From Gemmobacter sp. (GTDB lineage: Bacteria > Pseudomonadota > Alphaproteobacteria > Rhodobacterales > Rhodobacteraceae), in NCBI RefSeq assembly GCF_034676705.1, contig NZ_JAUCBS010000013.1, positions 198,501 through 262,500 of the forward strand: a stretch of 64,000 nt of DNA, read 5' to 3'. A program made the translations under genes and the position numbers. Under the pieces are notes generated by a model that saw only the letters and a program-made list of their open reading frames with translations, searched no databases and was not told the DNA's origin. This document shows, one piece after another, positions 34,533 through 43,010 of this stretch. The stretch's first letter is position 1; each line of letters opens with the position of its first letter.

Positions 34533-35018
34533 TCACGGGGTCTTTCGCCGCTTCGGCGCACCGCCGCCGGAAAACAGCGCCAGCCCGATGGCCCCGGCAA
34601 AGATGGTGATATCGGCCACGTTGAACGAAAACGGGTTGGAAAACCCGCAGCACGACATGTTGAGAAAATCCGCCACCGCGCCATAGACCAGCCGGTCCAC
34701 CACGTTCCCGAGCGCCCCGCCAACCAGCAACCCGGTCGAGATCTGCACCAGCGGCTTCGATGCCTCCTTGCGTGACCACATCCAGACCCAGGCGGAAATC
34801 GCCAGCGAAACGGCAATCAGAATCCAGCGCGTCGTATCGCTTTCGCCGGAAAACAGGCCAAAGTTCACGCCCTGGTTCCAGGCCATGCGAAAGTTCAGAT
34901 AGGGCGGCCAGACATCAATCGCCAGCCGCCGGTCCAGGTCCATGCCATGCACCACGGCATATTTGCTGGCCTGATCCAGCGCGAAAACCGCCAAGGCAAC
35001 CAGACCTGCCAGCCTCAT
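34533..35018 (-). CDS. lspA: Signal peptidase II (lipoprotein signal peptidase)
   Basis: A 161-residue, four-helix inner-membrane aspartyl protease that removes prolipoprotein signal peptides. The catalytic aspartates are Asp117 in YGAVADFLN and Asp136 in FNVADI; NQGVNFGLF and GNVVDRL are conserved. The ATG at 35018 has AAAGGG five bases upstream, and this Shine-Dalgarno belongs to the tail of an intergenic hairpin element. Encoded next to a lipoprotein, its presumed substrate. Confidence 0.95.
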   Translation of the reverse strand: MRLAGLVALAVFALDQASKYAVVHGMDLDRRLAIDVWPPYLNFRMAWNQGVNFGLFSGESDTTRWILIAVSLAISAWVWMWSRKEASKPLVQISTGLLVGGALGNVVDRLVYGAVADFLNMSCCGFSNPFSFNVADITIFAGAIGLALFSGGGAPKRRKTP

Positions 35019-35025
35019 CTTCACC

Positions 35026-35072
35026 CTTTCGAAAATACCCCACGGGGGTCCGGGGGTGTGGAACCCCCGGTG
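35026..35072 (-). repeat. Intergenic hairpin element, copy 2 (purH/lspA)
   Basis: On the minus strand CCGGGGG/CCCCCGG (35050-35070) is followed by a second CCCCCG block, GGGGTATTTTCG and AAAGGG. It sits directly after the purH stop and right before lspA, so it should end purH transcription while its AAAGGG serves as the lspA ribosome binding site. Confidence 0.7.
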
Positions 35073-35076
35073 CTGG

Positions 35077-36663
35077 TCAATGCCGGAAATGCCGCATCCC
35101 GGTGAATACCATGGCCAGCCCGGCCTCGTCCGCGGCGGCGATCACCTCGGCATCGCGCATCGAACCGCCGGGCTGGATCACCGCCGTGGCGCCGGCTGCC
35201 GCCGCCGTCAGCAGGCCGTCGGCAAACGGAAAGAACGCATCCGAGGCGACGACCGACCCCTTGGTCAGCGGCTGCGCCAGCCCCAGCACCTCGGCCATGT
35301 CCTGCGCCTTGCGGGCGGCAATGCGGGTGCTGTCCACGCGGCTCATCTGGCCGGCGCCCACGCCCACGGTTGCCCCATCGCGCACATAGACGATGGCGTT
35401 GGATTTCACATGCTTGGCCACCTTCCAGGCGAACAGCAGGTCGGCCATCTCGGCCTCGGTCGGGGCGCGCCTGGTCACGACCTTCAGCGCCGACAGGTCC
35501 AGCTGCCCCGCATCGCGGTCCTGCACCAGCAGGCCGCCAGCCACCTGGCGATAGGCCAGCCCGCCGGCCTTCGGGTCGGGCAGGCCGCCGGTGGTCAGCA
35601 GGCGCAGGTTCTTCTTGGCCGCGAACACCGCCTTGGCATCGTCGTCGGCATCGGGGGCGATCACCACTTCGGTGAAGATCTCCGAGATTTTCTCGGCCGT
35701 CGCCCCGTCCAGCGTGCGGTTCAGCGCGATGATCCCGCCAAAGGCGCTGGTGCGGTCGCAGTCGAAGGCGCGGGCATAAGCCTCGGCCAGCGTTGCCCCC
35801 TTGGCCACGCCACAGGGGTTGGCATGTTTCACGATCACGCAGGCCGGCACCTCGGTGCCCAGATCGGCCACCAGCTCGAATGCGGCATCGGTATCGTTGA
35901 TGTTGTTGTAACTCAGTTCCTTGCCCTGCCACTGCCTGGCGGTGGCAACGCCCGGCCGGTTCGACCCATCAAGGTAAAAGGCCGCCGACTGATGCGGGTT
36001 TTCGCCATAGCGCAGGGTCTGCGCCAGTGTCCCGGCAAAGGCGCGGCGACGCGGGGTTTCCTCGCCGATGGCGCCCGCCATCCAGGTGGACACCGCCGCA
36101 TCATAGGCGGCGGTCCGGCCATAGGCGATCTGCGCCTGCTGCTTGCGGAACGCAAGCGACGATGCGCCATCGGTGCGCTTCATCTCGGCCAGCAGGGCGG
36201 CGTAATCCTCGGGGTCGGTGACCACGGTCACGAACTTGTGGTTCTTCGACGCTGCCCGGATCATCGCCGGGCCGCCGATGTCGATGTTCTCGATGCAGTC
36301 ATCGTAAGACGCGCCGCGCGCCACCGTCGCCTCGAACGGATACAGGTTGACGACCAGCAGGTCGATCGGCTCGATCCCGTGGGCGGCCATCGCGACCAGA
36401 TGTTCGTCATCGTCGCGCAGCGCCAGCAGCCCGCCATGCACCATCGGATGCAGCGTCTTGACCCGGCCGTCCATCATCTCGGGGAACCCGGTGACCTCGG
36501 ACACGTCGCGCACCTTCAGCCCTGCCGCCCGCAGCGCCAGCGAGGTGCCCCCCGTGGAAATCAGTTCGACGCCATAGCCGGCAAGGGCGCGGGCAAATTC
36601 GATCAGCCCTCCCTTGTCGGACACCGAGATCAACGCACGTCCAATGGGAACAAGATCGGTCAT
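35077..36663 (-). CDS. purH: Bifunctional AICAR transformylase / IMP cyclohydrolase
   Basis: Catalyses the last two steps of purine synthesis to IMP. 528 residues: N-terminal MGS-like IMP cyclohydrolase (1-200, ALISVSDKGGLIEFARAL, ISTGGTSLALRAAG) and C-terminal transformylase with VIVKHANPCGVAKG (catalytic Lys-His), TSAFGGIIALNRTLDG and the terminal FFPFADGLLTAAAAGATAVIQPGGSMRDAEVI. It lies 15 bases after the heparinase-like gene. Confidence 0.97.
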   Translation of the reverse strand: MTDLVPIGRALISVSDKGGLIEFARALAGYGVELISTGGTSLALRAAGLKVRDVSEVTGFPEMMDGRVKTLHPMVHGGLLALRDDDEHLVAMAAHGIEPIDLLVVNLYPFEATVARGASYDDCIENIDIGGPAMIRAASKNHKFVTVVTDPEDYAALLAEMKRTDGASSLAFRKQQAQIAYGRTAAYDAAVSTWMAGAIGEETPRRRAFAGTLAQTLRYGENPHQSAAFYLDGSNRPGVATARQWQGKELSYNNINDTDAAFELVADLGTEVPACVIVKHANPCGVAKGATLAEAYARAFDCDRTSAFGGIIALNRTLDGATAEKISEIFTEVVIAPDADDDAKAVFAAKKNLRLLTTGGLPDPKAGGLAYRQVAGGLLVQDRDAGQLDLSALKVVTRRAPTEAEMADLLFAWKVAKHVKSNAIVYVRDGATVGVGAGQMSRVDSTRIAARKAQDMAEVLGLAQPLTKGSVVASDAFFPFADGLLTAAAAGATAVIQPGGSMRDAEVIAAADEAGLAMVFTGMRHFRH

Positions 36664-36678
36664 CGTGGTGCCTTTCAG

Positions 36679-38406
36679 TCAGACGGGCGGCTCGTCCCGT
36701 TCAAGGTCGCGGATGGCCAGCGGGGTATCCTGTGCCTTCGCCAAGGTCCAGCCCACCTCGGTGGCATAATCGAGAACTCGCGCAGAAAGGACGATCTGTT
36801 TTGTCGCACGCGGCTTCAGGCGGCCCTTTTCCAGATAGACCGACGGTTCAAGGGACATCTGCGCCACGCCATCGTGCCGGAACACCCAGATTTCCCCCGA
36901 CCGCAGCCCCAGCGAAATCGCCGATCCGCCCAGGTCGATCTGCGCATCCACGTCTGGGTGCAGGTGGAACCGCACCGAAAACGGCACGCCCTGCAACCGG
37001 ACGGCGGACATCACGGCATCGAACCGCCGCCGTTCCGCCCCGGTCAGGGCGCCCAACGTATCCTGCCCCATCAGCGCCCGCCCGTCGGGCGACAGTTCCA
37101 GCCCGCGCATATGGGTCAGTCCGTGGGTCGTCGCCCAGCCGGTATGCCCGATCAGCAGCGCCTGCCCATCGGTGCCGTGCGTCATCCGGGCCGGGATCGC
37201 CTGTGCCCGGTCGGTCAGCCGTTCGCCCTGGCCCAGCCGGCTGGAGGAATAGCCGTCGATCGCCAGCGTGGAATGGCTGGCCGTCGCCCGCCCGGCGCGC
37301 AGCCAGTCTGCCCCGAAGGGCGCCCCCGATCCGCAGGATACGATCACCGGCCGCCGCCCCGATGTCATCTCGAATGCCAGGGTCGAGGCATGGGCGGCGG
37401 TCGAGGCGCGCCCTTCGGGCGGCGCCTTGGCATCGACGATCACCGTGGTGCGGCCGGCCGACAGCCGGGCAAAGCCCATGGCCAGCCCCGCCATCGCCAT
37501 CGGCTTGACCCCGGATCGCGCCAGCGCATGGTCCAGCCGCCCTTCAATCCCCCGGCCCCCGCCATGGAACCGCGCCAGCCCCCCATCGGCATGGCGCAGC
37601 GCCCGCAGGGTGGGGGCTGCGCGGCCGATGGCGCCGATCAGTTCCGGCGGCGGGGTGCGCCCGGCCTCCATCAGGCTCTGCGCGGCCCAATTCAGCAGCG
37701 AGAACACCTCCAGCAGATCCTCGGGGCTGCGCGTGGAAATGCCGCCTTCGGCATCAATCGCGGTCGCGCAATCGGCAGCCAGCGCGGCCAGCGCCGGGCC
37801 GGTCAGCCGTTCCATCCCCGTCAGGGCAAGGCCTGCGCAGACCAGGCCGGTCAGCGCCTCGAACCGCGGCAGGCCCGGCGCCGCCGCCTTCCAGCGCCGC
37901 GACAGATAGACGGTCTGCCGCGTCAGCGCCGCGAAAAAGGCCGCGCTGTCGTCCTTGTCCTTGCCCGACAGCAGCATCAGCGCATGGTTGATCCAGCGGA
38001 TCACCCGCCGCCCGGTCAGATCCGGGGTCCAGCCCGGCCCCTTGCCCCGGCCATAGGCTGCAATCCACTGAAATACCCAGTCCTGCGCCCGGGTGCGCGC
38101 CGCCAGATCGCCGGCGGCCGCCAGATCATCCAGCCAGGTAAAGCCATGCGCAGCCTCGACAAATCCGGGATCCGGCGCCATCGCCTCCCACAGGCTGCGC
38201 CCCGGCGCCTCTACCAGCACGCCCCCCAGCAGCAGATTGCCCGCCACCAGCTGCCGCCCCCGCGCCACCATCCCGATGCTGCGCGGCTCGGGCTGCGATT
38301 CAAAGCCGGCGGCAGGCCGTGTCAGGCCCGCCCGCCAGGCCGCAAAGCGGTCGGCCAGGCGCGGATTGCGCTCCGGGTCGGTCGGCTGCGTCGATGTGTC
38401 TGCCAT
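36679..38406 (-). CDS. Heparinase II/III family protein
   Basis: 575 residues. The N-terminal half is an alpha/alpha toroid-like helical domain and the C-terminal half (from about 330) has the heparinase II/III beta-sandwich: GAPFGADWLRAGRATASHSTLAIDGYSSSRLG includes the conserved HSTL block. No signal peptide is seen. In Rhodobacterales this gene type regularly lies next to purH and rsmB, so it may act on a cell-envelope polysaccharide rather than on heparin; the substrate is unknown. Promoter shared with purH is likely because the gap is only 15 bases. Confidence 0.85.
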   Translation of the reverse strand: MADTSTQPTDPERNPRLADRFAAWRAGLTRPAAGFESQPEPRSIGMVARGRQLVAGNLLLGGVLVEAPGRSLWEAMAPDPGFVEAAHGFTWLDDLAAAGDLAARTRAQDWVFQWIAAYGRGKGPGWTPDLTGRRVIRWINHALMLLSGKDKDDSAAFFAALTRQTVYLSRRWKAAAPGLPRFEALTGLVCAGLALTGMERLTGPALAALAADCATAIDAEGGISTRSPEDLLEVFSLLNWAAQSLMEAGRTPPPELIGAIGRAAPTLRALRHADGGLARFHGGGRGIEGRLDHALARSGVKPMAMAGLAMGFARLSAGRTTVIVDAKAPPEGRASTAAHASTLAFEMTSGRRPVIVSCGSGAPFGADWLRAGRATASHSTLAIDGYSSSRLGQGERLTDRAQAIPARMTHGTDGQALLIGHTGWATTHGLTHMRGLELSPDGRALMGQDTLGALTGAERRRFDAVMSAVRLQGVPFSVRFHLHPDVDAQIDLGGSAISLGLRSGEIWVFRHDGVAQMSLEPSVYLEKGRLKPRATKQIVLSARVLDYATEVGWTLAKAQDTPLAIRDLERDEPPV

Positions 38407-38484
38407 GCTCCGGGTGCCTGTTTCCGGGGTGGGCCCGGTCGAACCATAGCGGCGCTGCGGCGCAGTGTCACCCCGGCCCGCGCG

Positions 38485-39756
38485 TCATCCCGCCTTGCGC
38501 ATCGCCCCGATGAAGAACCCATCCAGACCGCCACGCTCTGCCCAGTGATCGGGCCTTAGGCGCAGGCCACCGCCCTTGGCATCCCAGCTGCCGGGCCAGC
38601 CTGTCACCGCCTTCTGGTCGCGGATCAGGTCGGCATGGCGGGCCAGCGCGGCGGCCATCTGGTCTTCGCCTTCGTCGGGCAGCAGGGAACAGGTGCAATA
38701 GACCAGCCGCCCGCCCGGTTTCAGCAAGGCCAGCGCCCGGTCGATCAGCGCCGATTGCAGCGCGACCAACCCGGCCAGATCGCCGGCATCCTTGACAAAG
38801 GGCAGGTCGGGGTGCCGCCGGATGGTGCCGGTCGCACTGCACGGCGCATCCAGCAAGACCGCATCGAACCGCTGGTCGGTCTGCCAGTCCAGCGCATCGG
38901 CCACCACCAGATCGGCCGACAACCCGGTGCGGGCCAGGTTCTCGCGCACCCGTTCCATCCGCTGGGCCGAGGCATCCAGCGCCACAACCTGCGCACCGGC
39001 GGCCGCCAGCTGCATCGTCTTGCCACCCGGCGCCGCGCACATGTCCAGCACATGCTCGCCCGGTTGCACGGCCAGAACGCGGGCGGGAACGGCAGCGGCG
39101 GCATCCTGCACCCACCAGTCGCCGCTGTCGAACCCCGGCAGGGCCGAGACCTGCACCCCCGGCGCCATCCGCAGGCTGCCACCCGGCAACAGCTCGGCCC
39201 CCAGCCGTTCGGCCCAGCCAGCGGCTTCCTCCGGCACTTTCGGCGTCAAATCCAGCATTGGCCCCGCCAGATGCGCCGCCTCGATCCCCTTGACGGCCAC
39301 CTTGCCGAACCGCTTCACCAGTGGCGCCCGCAGCCAGCCTGGCAGGCGCTGGGTCTCCAGCACCGGGGGGCGTGCGGCGATCTTGCGCAGCACGGCATTC
39401 ACGAACCCCGAGGCCGGACCCGATTTCGCATGCCCCCGCACCAGCGACACCGCATCCGACACGATGCCATGCGCATCCTGCGGCCGCTCGGCCAGTTCCG
39501 CCACGGCCAGCCGCAGCACCGCCAGCACATAGGGCGCCGGTTCGCGCTGGACATGGGCCGCCAGCGCCAGATCCGCCGGATGGATCCGGCGCAGCGTGGC
39601 CGTGGCCAGCCGCTGGGCCCGCGCCCGGTCAGGCCCGTCCAACCCGGCCAGCGGGCCGTGCGCATCGCCCAGAATGTCCGCCAGCAACCGTCCGTTTCCG
39701 GTTACCTCCAGCAGCATCTCTACTGCCGCGCGCCGCGCCGCCAGTCCGTCCGACAC
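38485..39756 (-). CDS. RsmB/NOP-type rRNA (cytosine-5)-methyltransferase
   Basis: 423 residues: an N-terminal NusB-like RNA-binding domain (1-130) and a Rossmann methyltransferase. SAM motif VLDMCAAPGGKTMQLAA, then LLDAPCSATGTIRRHPD with the release cysteine and YCTCSLLPDEGEDQ with the catalytic cysteine. This is the RsmB layout (C967 of 16S rRNA in E. coli), so rsmB is likely but other m5C targets are possible. The start is GTG, seven bases after AAAGGG from the adjacent hairpin element. Confidence 0.92.
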   Translation of the reverse strand: MSDGLAARRAAVEMLLEVTGNGRLLADILGDAHGPLAGLDGPDRARAQRLATATLRRIHPADLALAAHVQREPAPYVLAVLRLAVAELAERPQDAHGIVSDAVSLVRGHAKSGPASGFVNAVLRKIAARPPVLETQRLPGWLRAPLVKRFGKVAVKGIEAAHLAGPMLDLTPKVPEEAAGWAERLGAELLPGGSLRMAPGVQVSALPGFDSGDWWVQDAAAAVPARVLAVQPGEHVLDMCAAPGGKTMQLAAAGAQVVALDASAQRMERVRENLARTGLSADLVVADALDWQTDQRFDAVLLDAPCSATGTIRRHPDLPFVKDAGDLAGLVALQSALIDRALALLKPGGRLVYCTCSLLPDEGEDQMAAALARHADLIRDQKAVTGWPGSWDAKGGGLRLRPDHWAERGGLDGFFIGAMRKAG

Positions 39757-39766
39757 TCTGTGTCCC

Positions 39767-39823
39767 TTTCATCTTGCCCCAAATACCCTGGGGTCCGGGG
39801 CAGGGCCCCGGTCCGCCGGTGCA
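39767..39823 (-). repeat. Intergenic hairpin element, copy 3 (upstream of rsmB-like gene)
   Basis: On the minus strand CCGGGGC/GCCCCGG (39795-39811, loop of 3) is followed by GGGTATTTGGGGCAAGATGAAAGGG, ending seven bases before the GTG start of the methyltransferase. The GATGAAAGGG tail is the likely ribosome binding site. It lies upstream of, not downstream of, a gene on its own strand, so termination is not its only role. Confidence 0.7.
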
Positions 39824-39891
39824 ACTTGCCTGTCCGGCCAGAGGCGATATAACCCTGTCAGCCGTCCAAGGGAAAGCCGAAGGAATCCGCC

Positions 39892-40074
39892 ATGTCCGAC
39901 GATACGCCCCGCCCGGATCTGCCCCCCGCCGCCCTGCGCGCGCTGGCCGAGGCCGAGGAACGCCGCCGCAAGGCGGGCGAGGTCGTGTTGCCGCCCGAAC
40001 TTGGTGGCCGCGATGGCCCCGAGCCGGTGCGCTATGGCGACTGGGAGAAAAAGGGCCTGGCGATCGACTTCTGA
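39892..40074 (+). CDS. SDHAF4-like protein (DUF1674), succinate dehydrogenase assembly factor
   Basis: 60 residues. The C-terminal block GGRDGPEPVRYGDWEKKGLAIDF is the diagnostic DUF1674/SDHAF4 signature; the eukaryotic homologue helps load the flavinylated subunit into succinate dehydrogenase. The N-terminal part is a short charged helix. A single gene between two hairpin elements, with no sdh genes nearby. Function in bacteria is inferred from the family. Confidence 0.85.
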   Translation: MSDDTPRPDLPPAALRALAEAEERRRKAGEVVLPPELGGRDGPEPVRYGDWEKKGLAIDF

Positions 40075-40080
40075 CCGGGC

Positions 40081-40175
40081 AGGCGGGGGCCGCCGCCCCC
40101 GCACCCCCGCCTCAGGAGGGCCGTCTGCCCTCCTGAGAACCACCCGAGGGTATTTCGGGCAAGATGAAAGGGGCG
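40081..40175 (+). repeat. Intergenic hairpin element, copy 4 with two stems
   Basis: Two stems: GCGGGGGC/GCCCCCGC (40083-40102) and a perfect 11-bp CTCAGGAGGGC/GCCCTCCTGAG (40111-40137), followed by GGGTATTTCGGGCAAGATGAAAGGGG (40148-40173). It lies between converging genes (SDHAF4-like and hsp20) and should be a strong bidirectional terminator. Confidence 0.75.
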
Positions 40176-40218
40176 CAGGTTGCCCCGCGCCCCACATGTC
40201 CAGCCGTTCAGGACGGGA

Positions 40219-40686
40219 TCAGACCTCGACCGTCTCGGCGGTAATGGCCTGGGCTTCGACGCTGGTGCCGCGGGCAATCTCGATCCGGCGGGGTTTCAGC
40301 GCCTCGGGCGTTTCGCGGATCAGGTCGATGTGCAGCATGCCGTTTTCATGCGTGGCGCCCGAAACCTTGACGTGGTCGGCCAGCGCAAAGCGGCGTTCGA
40401 ACGCGCGGGTGGCGATGCCGCGGTGCAGGTAGGTGCGTTCCGCGGTTTCCGGCGCCCTGCGGGCAGCGATGTGCAGGGTGTTTTCCTTGACCTCGACCGA
40501 CAGTTCCTCGGGAGCAAAGCCCGCGACGGCAACCGAGATGCGATAGGCATGGTCGGCGGTCTTTTCGATGTTGTAGGGCGGATAGGTGGTGGCGGTATCG
40601 CCAACCAGGGCCCGGTCCATCAGATCGGCGATGCGGTCGAAACCGACAGTGGCACGATAGAGCGGGGCGAGATCGAAGTTGCGCAT
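40219..40686 (-). CDS. Small heat-shock protein, Hsp20 family
   Basis: A 155-residue alpha-crystallin-domain chaperone (IbpA type) that holds denatured proteins. Alpha-crystallin domain roughly residues 38-128, with YRISVAVAGFAPEELSVEVKENTLHI and YLHRGIATRAFERRFALADHVKV. The I-x-I/V anchor near the C-terminus is weak. ATG at 40686 is six bases after AGAGG. I saw no clear heat-shock sigma-32 promoter or ROSE-type thermometer in the 110 bp upstream, though the latter is hard to judge by eye. Confidence 0.9.
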   Translation of the reverse strand: MRNFDLAPLYRATVGFDRIADLMDRALVGDTATTYPPYNIEKTADHAYRISVAVAGFAPEELSVEVKENTLHIAARRAPETAERTYLHRGIATRAFERRFALADHVKVSGATHENGMLHIDLIRETPEALKPRRIEIARGTSVEAQAITAETVEV

Positions 40687-40797
40687 GGTCATCCTCTGAA
40701 AGCGATGTCTGGTGCCTTCCCGGGTGGGCAAGGCGGGGTGACCGGGCCCGTCAGTGGCACCCGGTTGATGTTCAGTTGGGATGGGCCGTGGCCGGTT

Positions 40798-41586
40798 TCA
40801 AGAGGCGGCGCGGGTGCGCTCGATCAGCGCGCGATGCAGGGCAGGGGGTGCCGCGATGACGCCGGCCGACCGCGGATCGGGCTGGTTGAACCGCAGGGTG
40901 GCGCCGGCCGCATCCGTCACCCGCGCCCCGCCGCGTTCGGCGATCAGGCCGGCGGCGGCAATGTCCCATTCCCAGGCCGGGCGGAATGTGATCATCGCAT
41001 CGTGCCGCCCTTCGCCCACCAGGCACAGCCGATAGGCCAGCGAGGGGCGGAAACTGCGTTTCAGGTCCGGCACCCCGCCGGGCCAGTGGCTGGCGGCCAT
41101 GTTGGGGGCAGTCGTCAGCGCGCGGGCGCCATCGGGATGGGTGGTGGCGCTGGCCTGCATGATCGCGCCGTTATACAGCGCCGGACCATCGCTATGCGCC
41201 GAATAGAGCCTGTTCAGCGCCGGTAGCCAGACCGCGCCGGCAATCATGCGGTCGCCCTGGCTGATGCCGGCGACGATGGAAAACGTATCCTCGCCATTGA
41301 TGAAGGCGCGGGTGCCGTCGATGGGATCCACGATGAAGCAGCGCGGCGCGGTCAGGCGGGCCGGGTCATCGGCGCTTTCCTCGGACAGCCAGCCGTAATC
41401 GGGCCGGGCCGCGCGCAGGCGCGCCTCCAGCCGGTCGTTCACGGCCAGATCGGCTTCGGATACCGGGCCGGCGTTGTCAGGCTTGTCCCAATGGGCAGGC
41501 TTGTGGCGCCAGTGGCGCAGTGCGATCTCGCCCGCCTCTTGCACGGCGGCGCAGAGCAGGGCCAGATCGTCCTCAGGCGCCTGCAA
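40798..41586 (-). CDS. cysQ: 3'(2'),5'-bisphosphate nucleotidase CysQ / inositol monophosphatase family
   Basis: 262 residues of the Mg-dependent, lithium-sensitive phosphatase fold. Metal sites: WLSEES (residues 66-71) and VDPIDGTRAF (86-95), and the C-terminal WEWDIAAAGLIAERGG. The CysQ group removes 3'-phosphoadenosine 5'-phosphate made during sulfate assimilation; an inositol monophosphatase role cannot be excluded by eye. Overlaps the end of pmbA by 14 bases, so the two are co-translated. Confidence 0.82.
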   Translation of the reverse strand: MQAPEDDLALLCAAVQEAGEIALRHWRHKPAHWDKPDNAGPVSEADLAVNDRLEARLRAARPDYGWLSEESADDPARLTAPRCFIVDPIDGTRAFINGEDTFSIVAGISQGDRMIAGAVWLPALNRLYSAHSDGPALYNGAIMQASATTHPDGARALTTAPNMAASHWPGGVPDLKRSFRPSLAYRLCLVGEGRHDAMITFRPAWEWDIAAAGLIAERGGARVTDAAGATLRFNQPDPRSAGVIAAPPALHRALIERTRAAS

Positions 41587-42946
41587 GCGTCATCCCCCCC
41601 ACCAGCAGGCTGGGCACGATGGTGGACAGGTGCAGGCGGGCATCGTTGGCGGGCACGATCCGGCGCAGCATGTCGCGCAGGTTGCCGGCGATGGTGCATT
41701 CGTTGACGGCATAGGCGATCTGGCCGTTTTCCACCCAGAACCCGGTCGCGCCGCGCGAATAATCGCCGGTGTTGGGGTTGATCGTGGCGCCGATCATCGA
41801 TGTGACCAGCAGGCCCGTGCCCATGTCGCGGATCAGGTCGGCGCGGCTGGCGGTGCCCTGGGTCAGCGCGACGTTGCCGGGGCTGGGGCCGGGCGGGCCG
41901 CCGGTGCCGCGGGCGGCGTTGGCGGTGCTTTGCAGGCCCAGCTTGCGGGCGGTCGCCAGATCCAGCACCCAGCTTTGCAGAATGCCATCCTGCACCAGCG
42001 CGCGGCGGGTGGTCGGCAGCCCTTCGCCATCAAAGGGGCGCGAGCCGGCAATGCGCGGGCGATGGGGATCGTCGATCAGATCCATGCCATCGGGCAGCAC
42101 CGGCTGGCCCATCGCATCGCGCAGGTAGCTGGCGCCGCGCGAAATCGCCGTGCCGTTGATCGCGCTGAGCAGGTGCCCGACCAGCGAATTCGAGATGCGT
42201 TCGTCGAACAGCACGGGGTAGGTGCCGGTTGGCGGCTTGCGGGCCCCGGCGCGGGCCAGGGTGCGTTCGGCGGCCAGCAGGCCCACGCTTTCCGGGCTGG
42301 GCAGGTCGGCGGCCCAGGCGCGAGATTCGCCGGCATAGTCGCGTTCCATGCTGCCGCCGGTGCCGGTGATCGCCACGCAGGACACGGCCCGGCCGGTGCG
42401 GCCATAGCCGCCGGAAAAGCCGTTGGTCGCCGCCATGTGGAATGCCCGGCGCGAATAGCTGGCCGAGGCGCTTTCAACCTGAGAGATGCCGGACAGCGAC
42501 AGCGCCGCCGCCTCGGCCCGCAAGGCATCGTCCTGAAGCGCGGCGGCGGTGGGTTCGGGCGCCGGATCCAGCATTTCCAGCGCCGCCAAGTCCCAGCTGC
42601 GCGCCAGCTGGTCGGGGTCGGCCAGCCCGGCGGTGGGGTCTTCGGGTGCCTCGCGCGCCATGGCGACGGCGCGTTCCGCCAGCCCCGCGATAACGCTGTC
42701 CGAGATGTCCGAGGCAGACACGCAGGCCTGCCGCCGGCCGATCAGTACGCGCAGCCCGATATCCACGCCCTCGGCGCGTTCCGCCTGTTCCAGCTTGCCG
42801 CCGCGCACGTCGATGGAGACCGATTGCCCGGCGACGGCCACCGCATCGGCGGTTTCGGCCCCGGCCTTGCGGGCGGCGTCCAGCAGCTGTTGCGTCAGCC
42901 GTTCCAGCACGGCGGGGTTCAGGGCGGTATCGCGCGTGTCGGGCAA
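41573..42946 (-). CDS. pmbA: TldD/PmbA family metalloprotease subunit (PmbA/TldE)
   Basis: 457 residues. TldD-TldE heterodimers trim unstructured peptides, for example microcin B17 and some RiPP precursors. The conserved C-terminal VTSMIGATINPNTGDYSRGATGFWVENGQIAYAVNECTIAGNL shows the TldE type; it lacks the HExxxH metal motif, which is in TldD. TldD is not in this window. No RiPP cluster lies nearby, so a general proteolysis role is likely. Confidence 0.92.
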   Translation of the reverse strand: MPDTRDTALNPAVLERLTQQLLDAARKAGAETADAVAVAGQSVSIDVRGGKLEQAERAEGVDIGLRVLIGRRQACVSASDISDSVIAGLAERAVAMAREAPEDPTAGLADPDQLARSWDLAALEMLDPAPEPTAAALQDDALRAEAAALSLSGISQVESASASYSRRAFHMAATNGFSGGYGRTGRAVSCVAITGTGGSMERDYAGESRAWAADLPSPESVGLLAAERTLARAGARKPPTGTYPVLFDERISNSLVGHLLSAINGTAISRGASYLRDAMGQPVLPDGMDLIDDPHRPRIAGSRPFDGEGLPTTRRALVQDGILQSWVLDLATARKLGLQSTANAARGTGGPPGPSPGNVALTQGTASRADLIRDMGTGLLVTSMIGATINPNTGDYSRGATGFWVENGQIAYAVNECTIAGNLRDMLRRIVPANDARLHLSTIVPSLLVGGMTLAGA

Positions 42947-43010
42947 GGGGCGGCCTTTCCTGAGGGGGTGGCCCTGAGGTAGCGCGCCGCCCCCCGCCTG
43001 TCCAGCCGCG

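Noticed and set aside
35825..35833. TGTTTCACG as a parS in purH
   Set aside because: Only the left half matches; the right arm GAAACA is missing.
35056..38559. Very long open frame on the plus strand opposite purH and the heparinase gene
   Set aside because: Its product is an Arg/His/Gln/Gly-rich low-complexity string typical of antisense frames in GC-rich DNA, and the opposite strand codes for recognised proteins.
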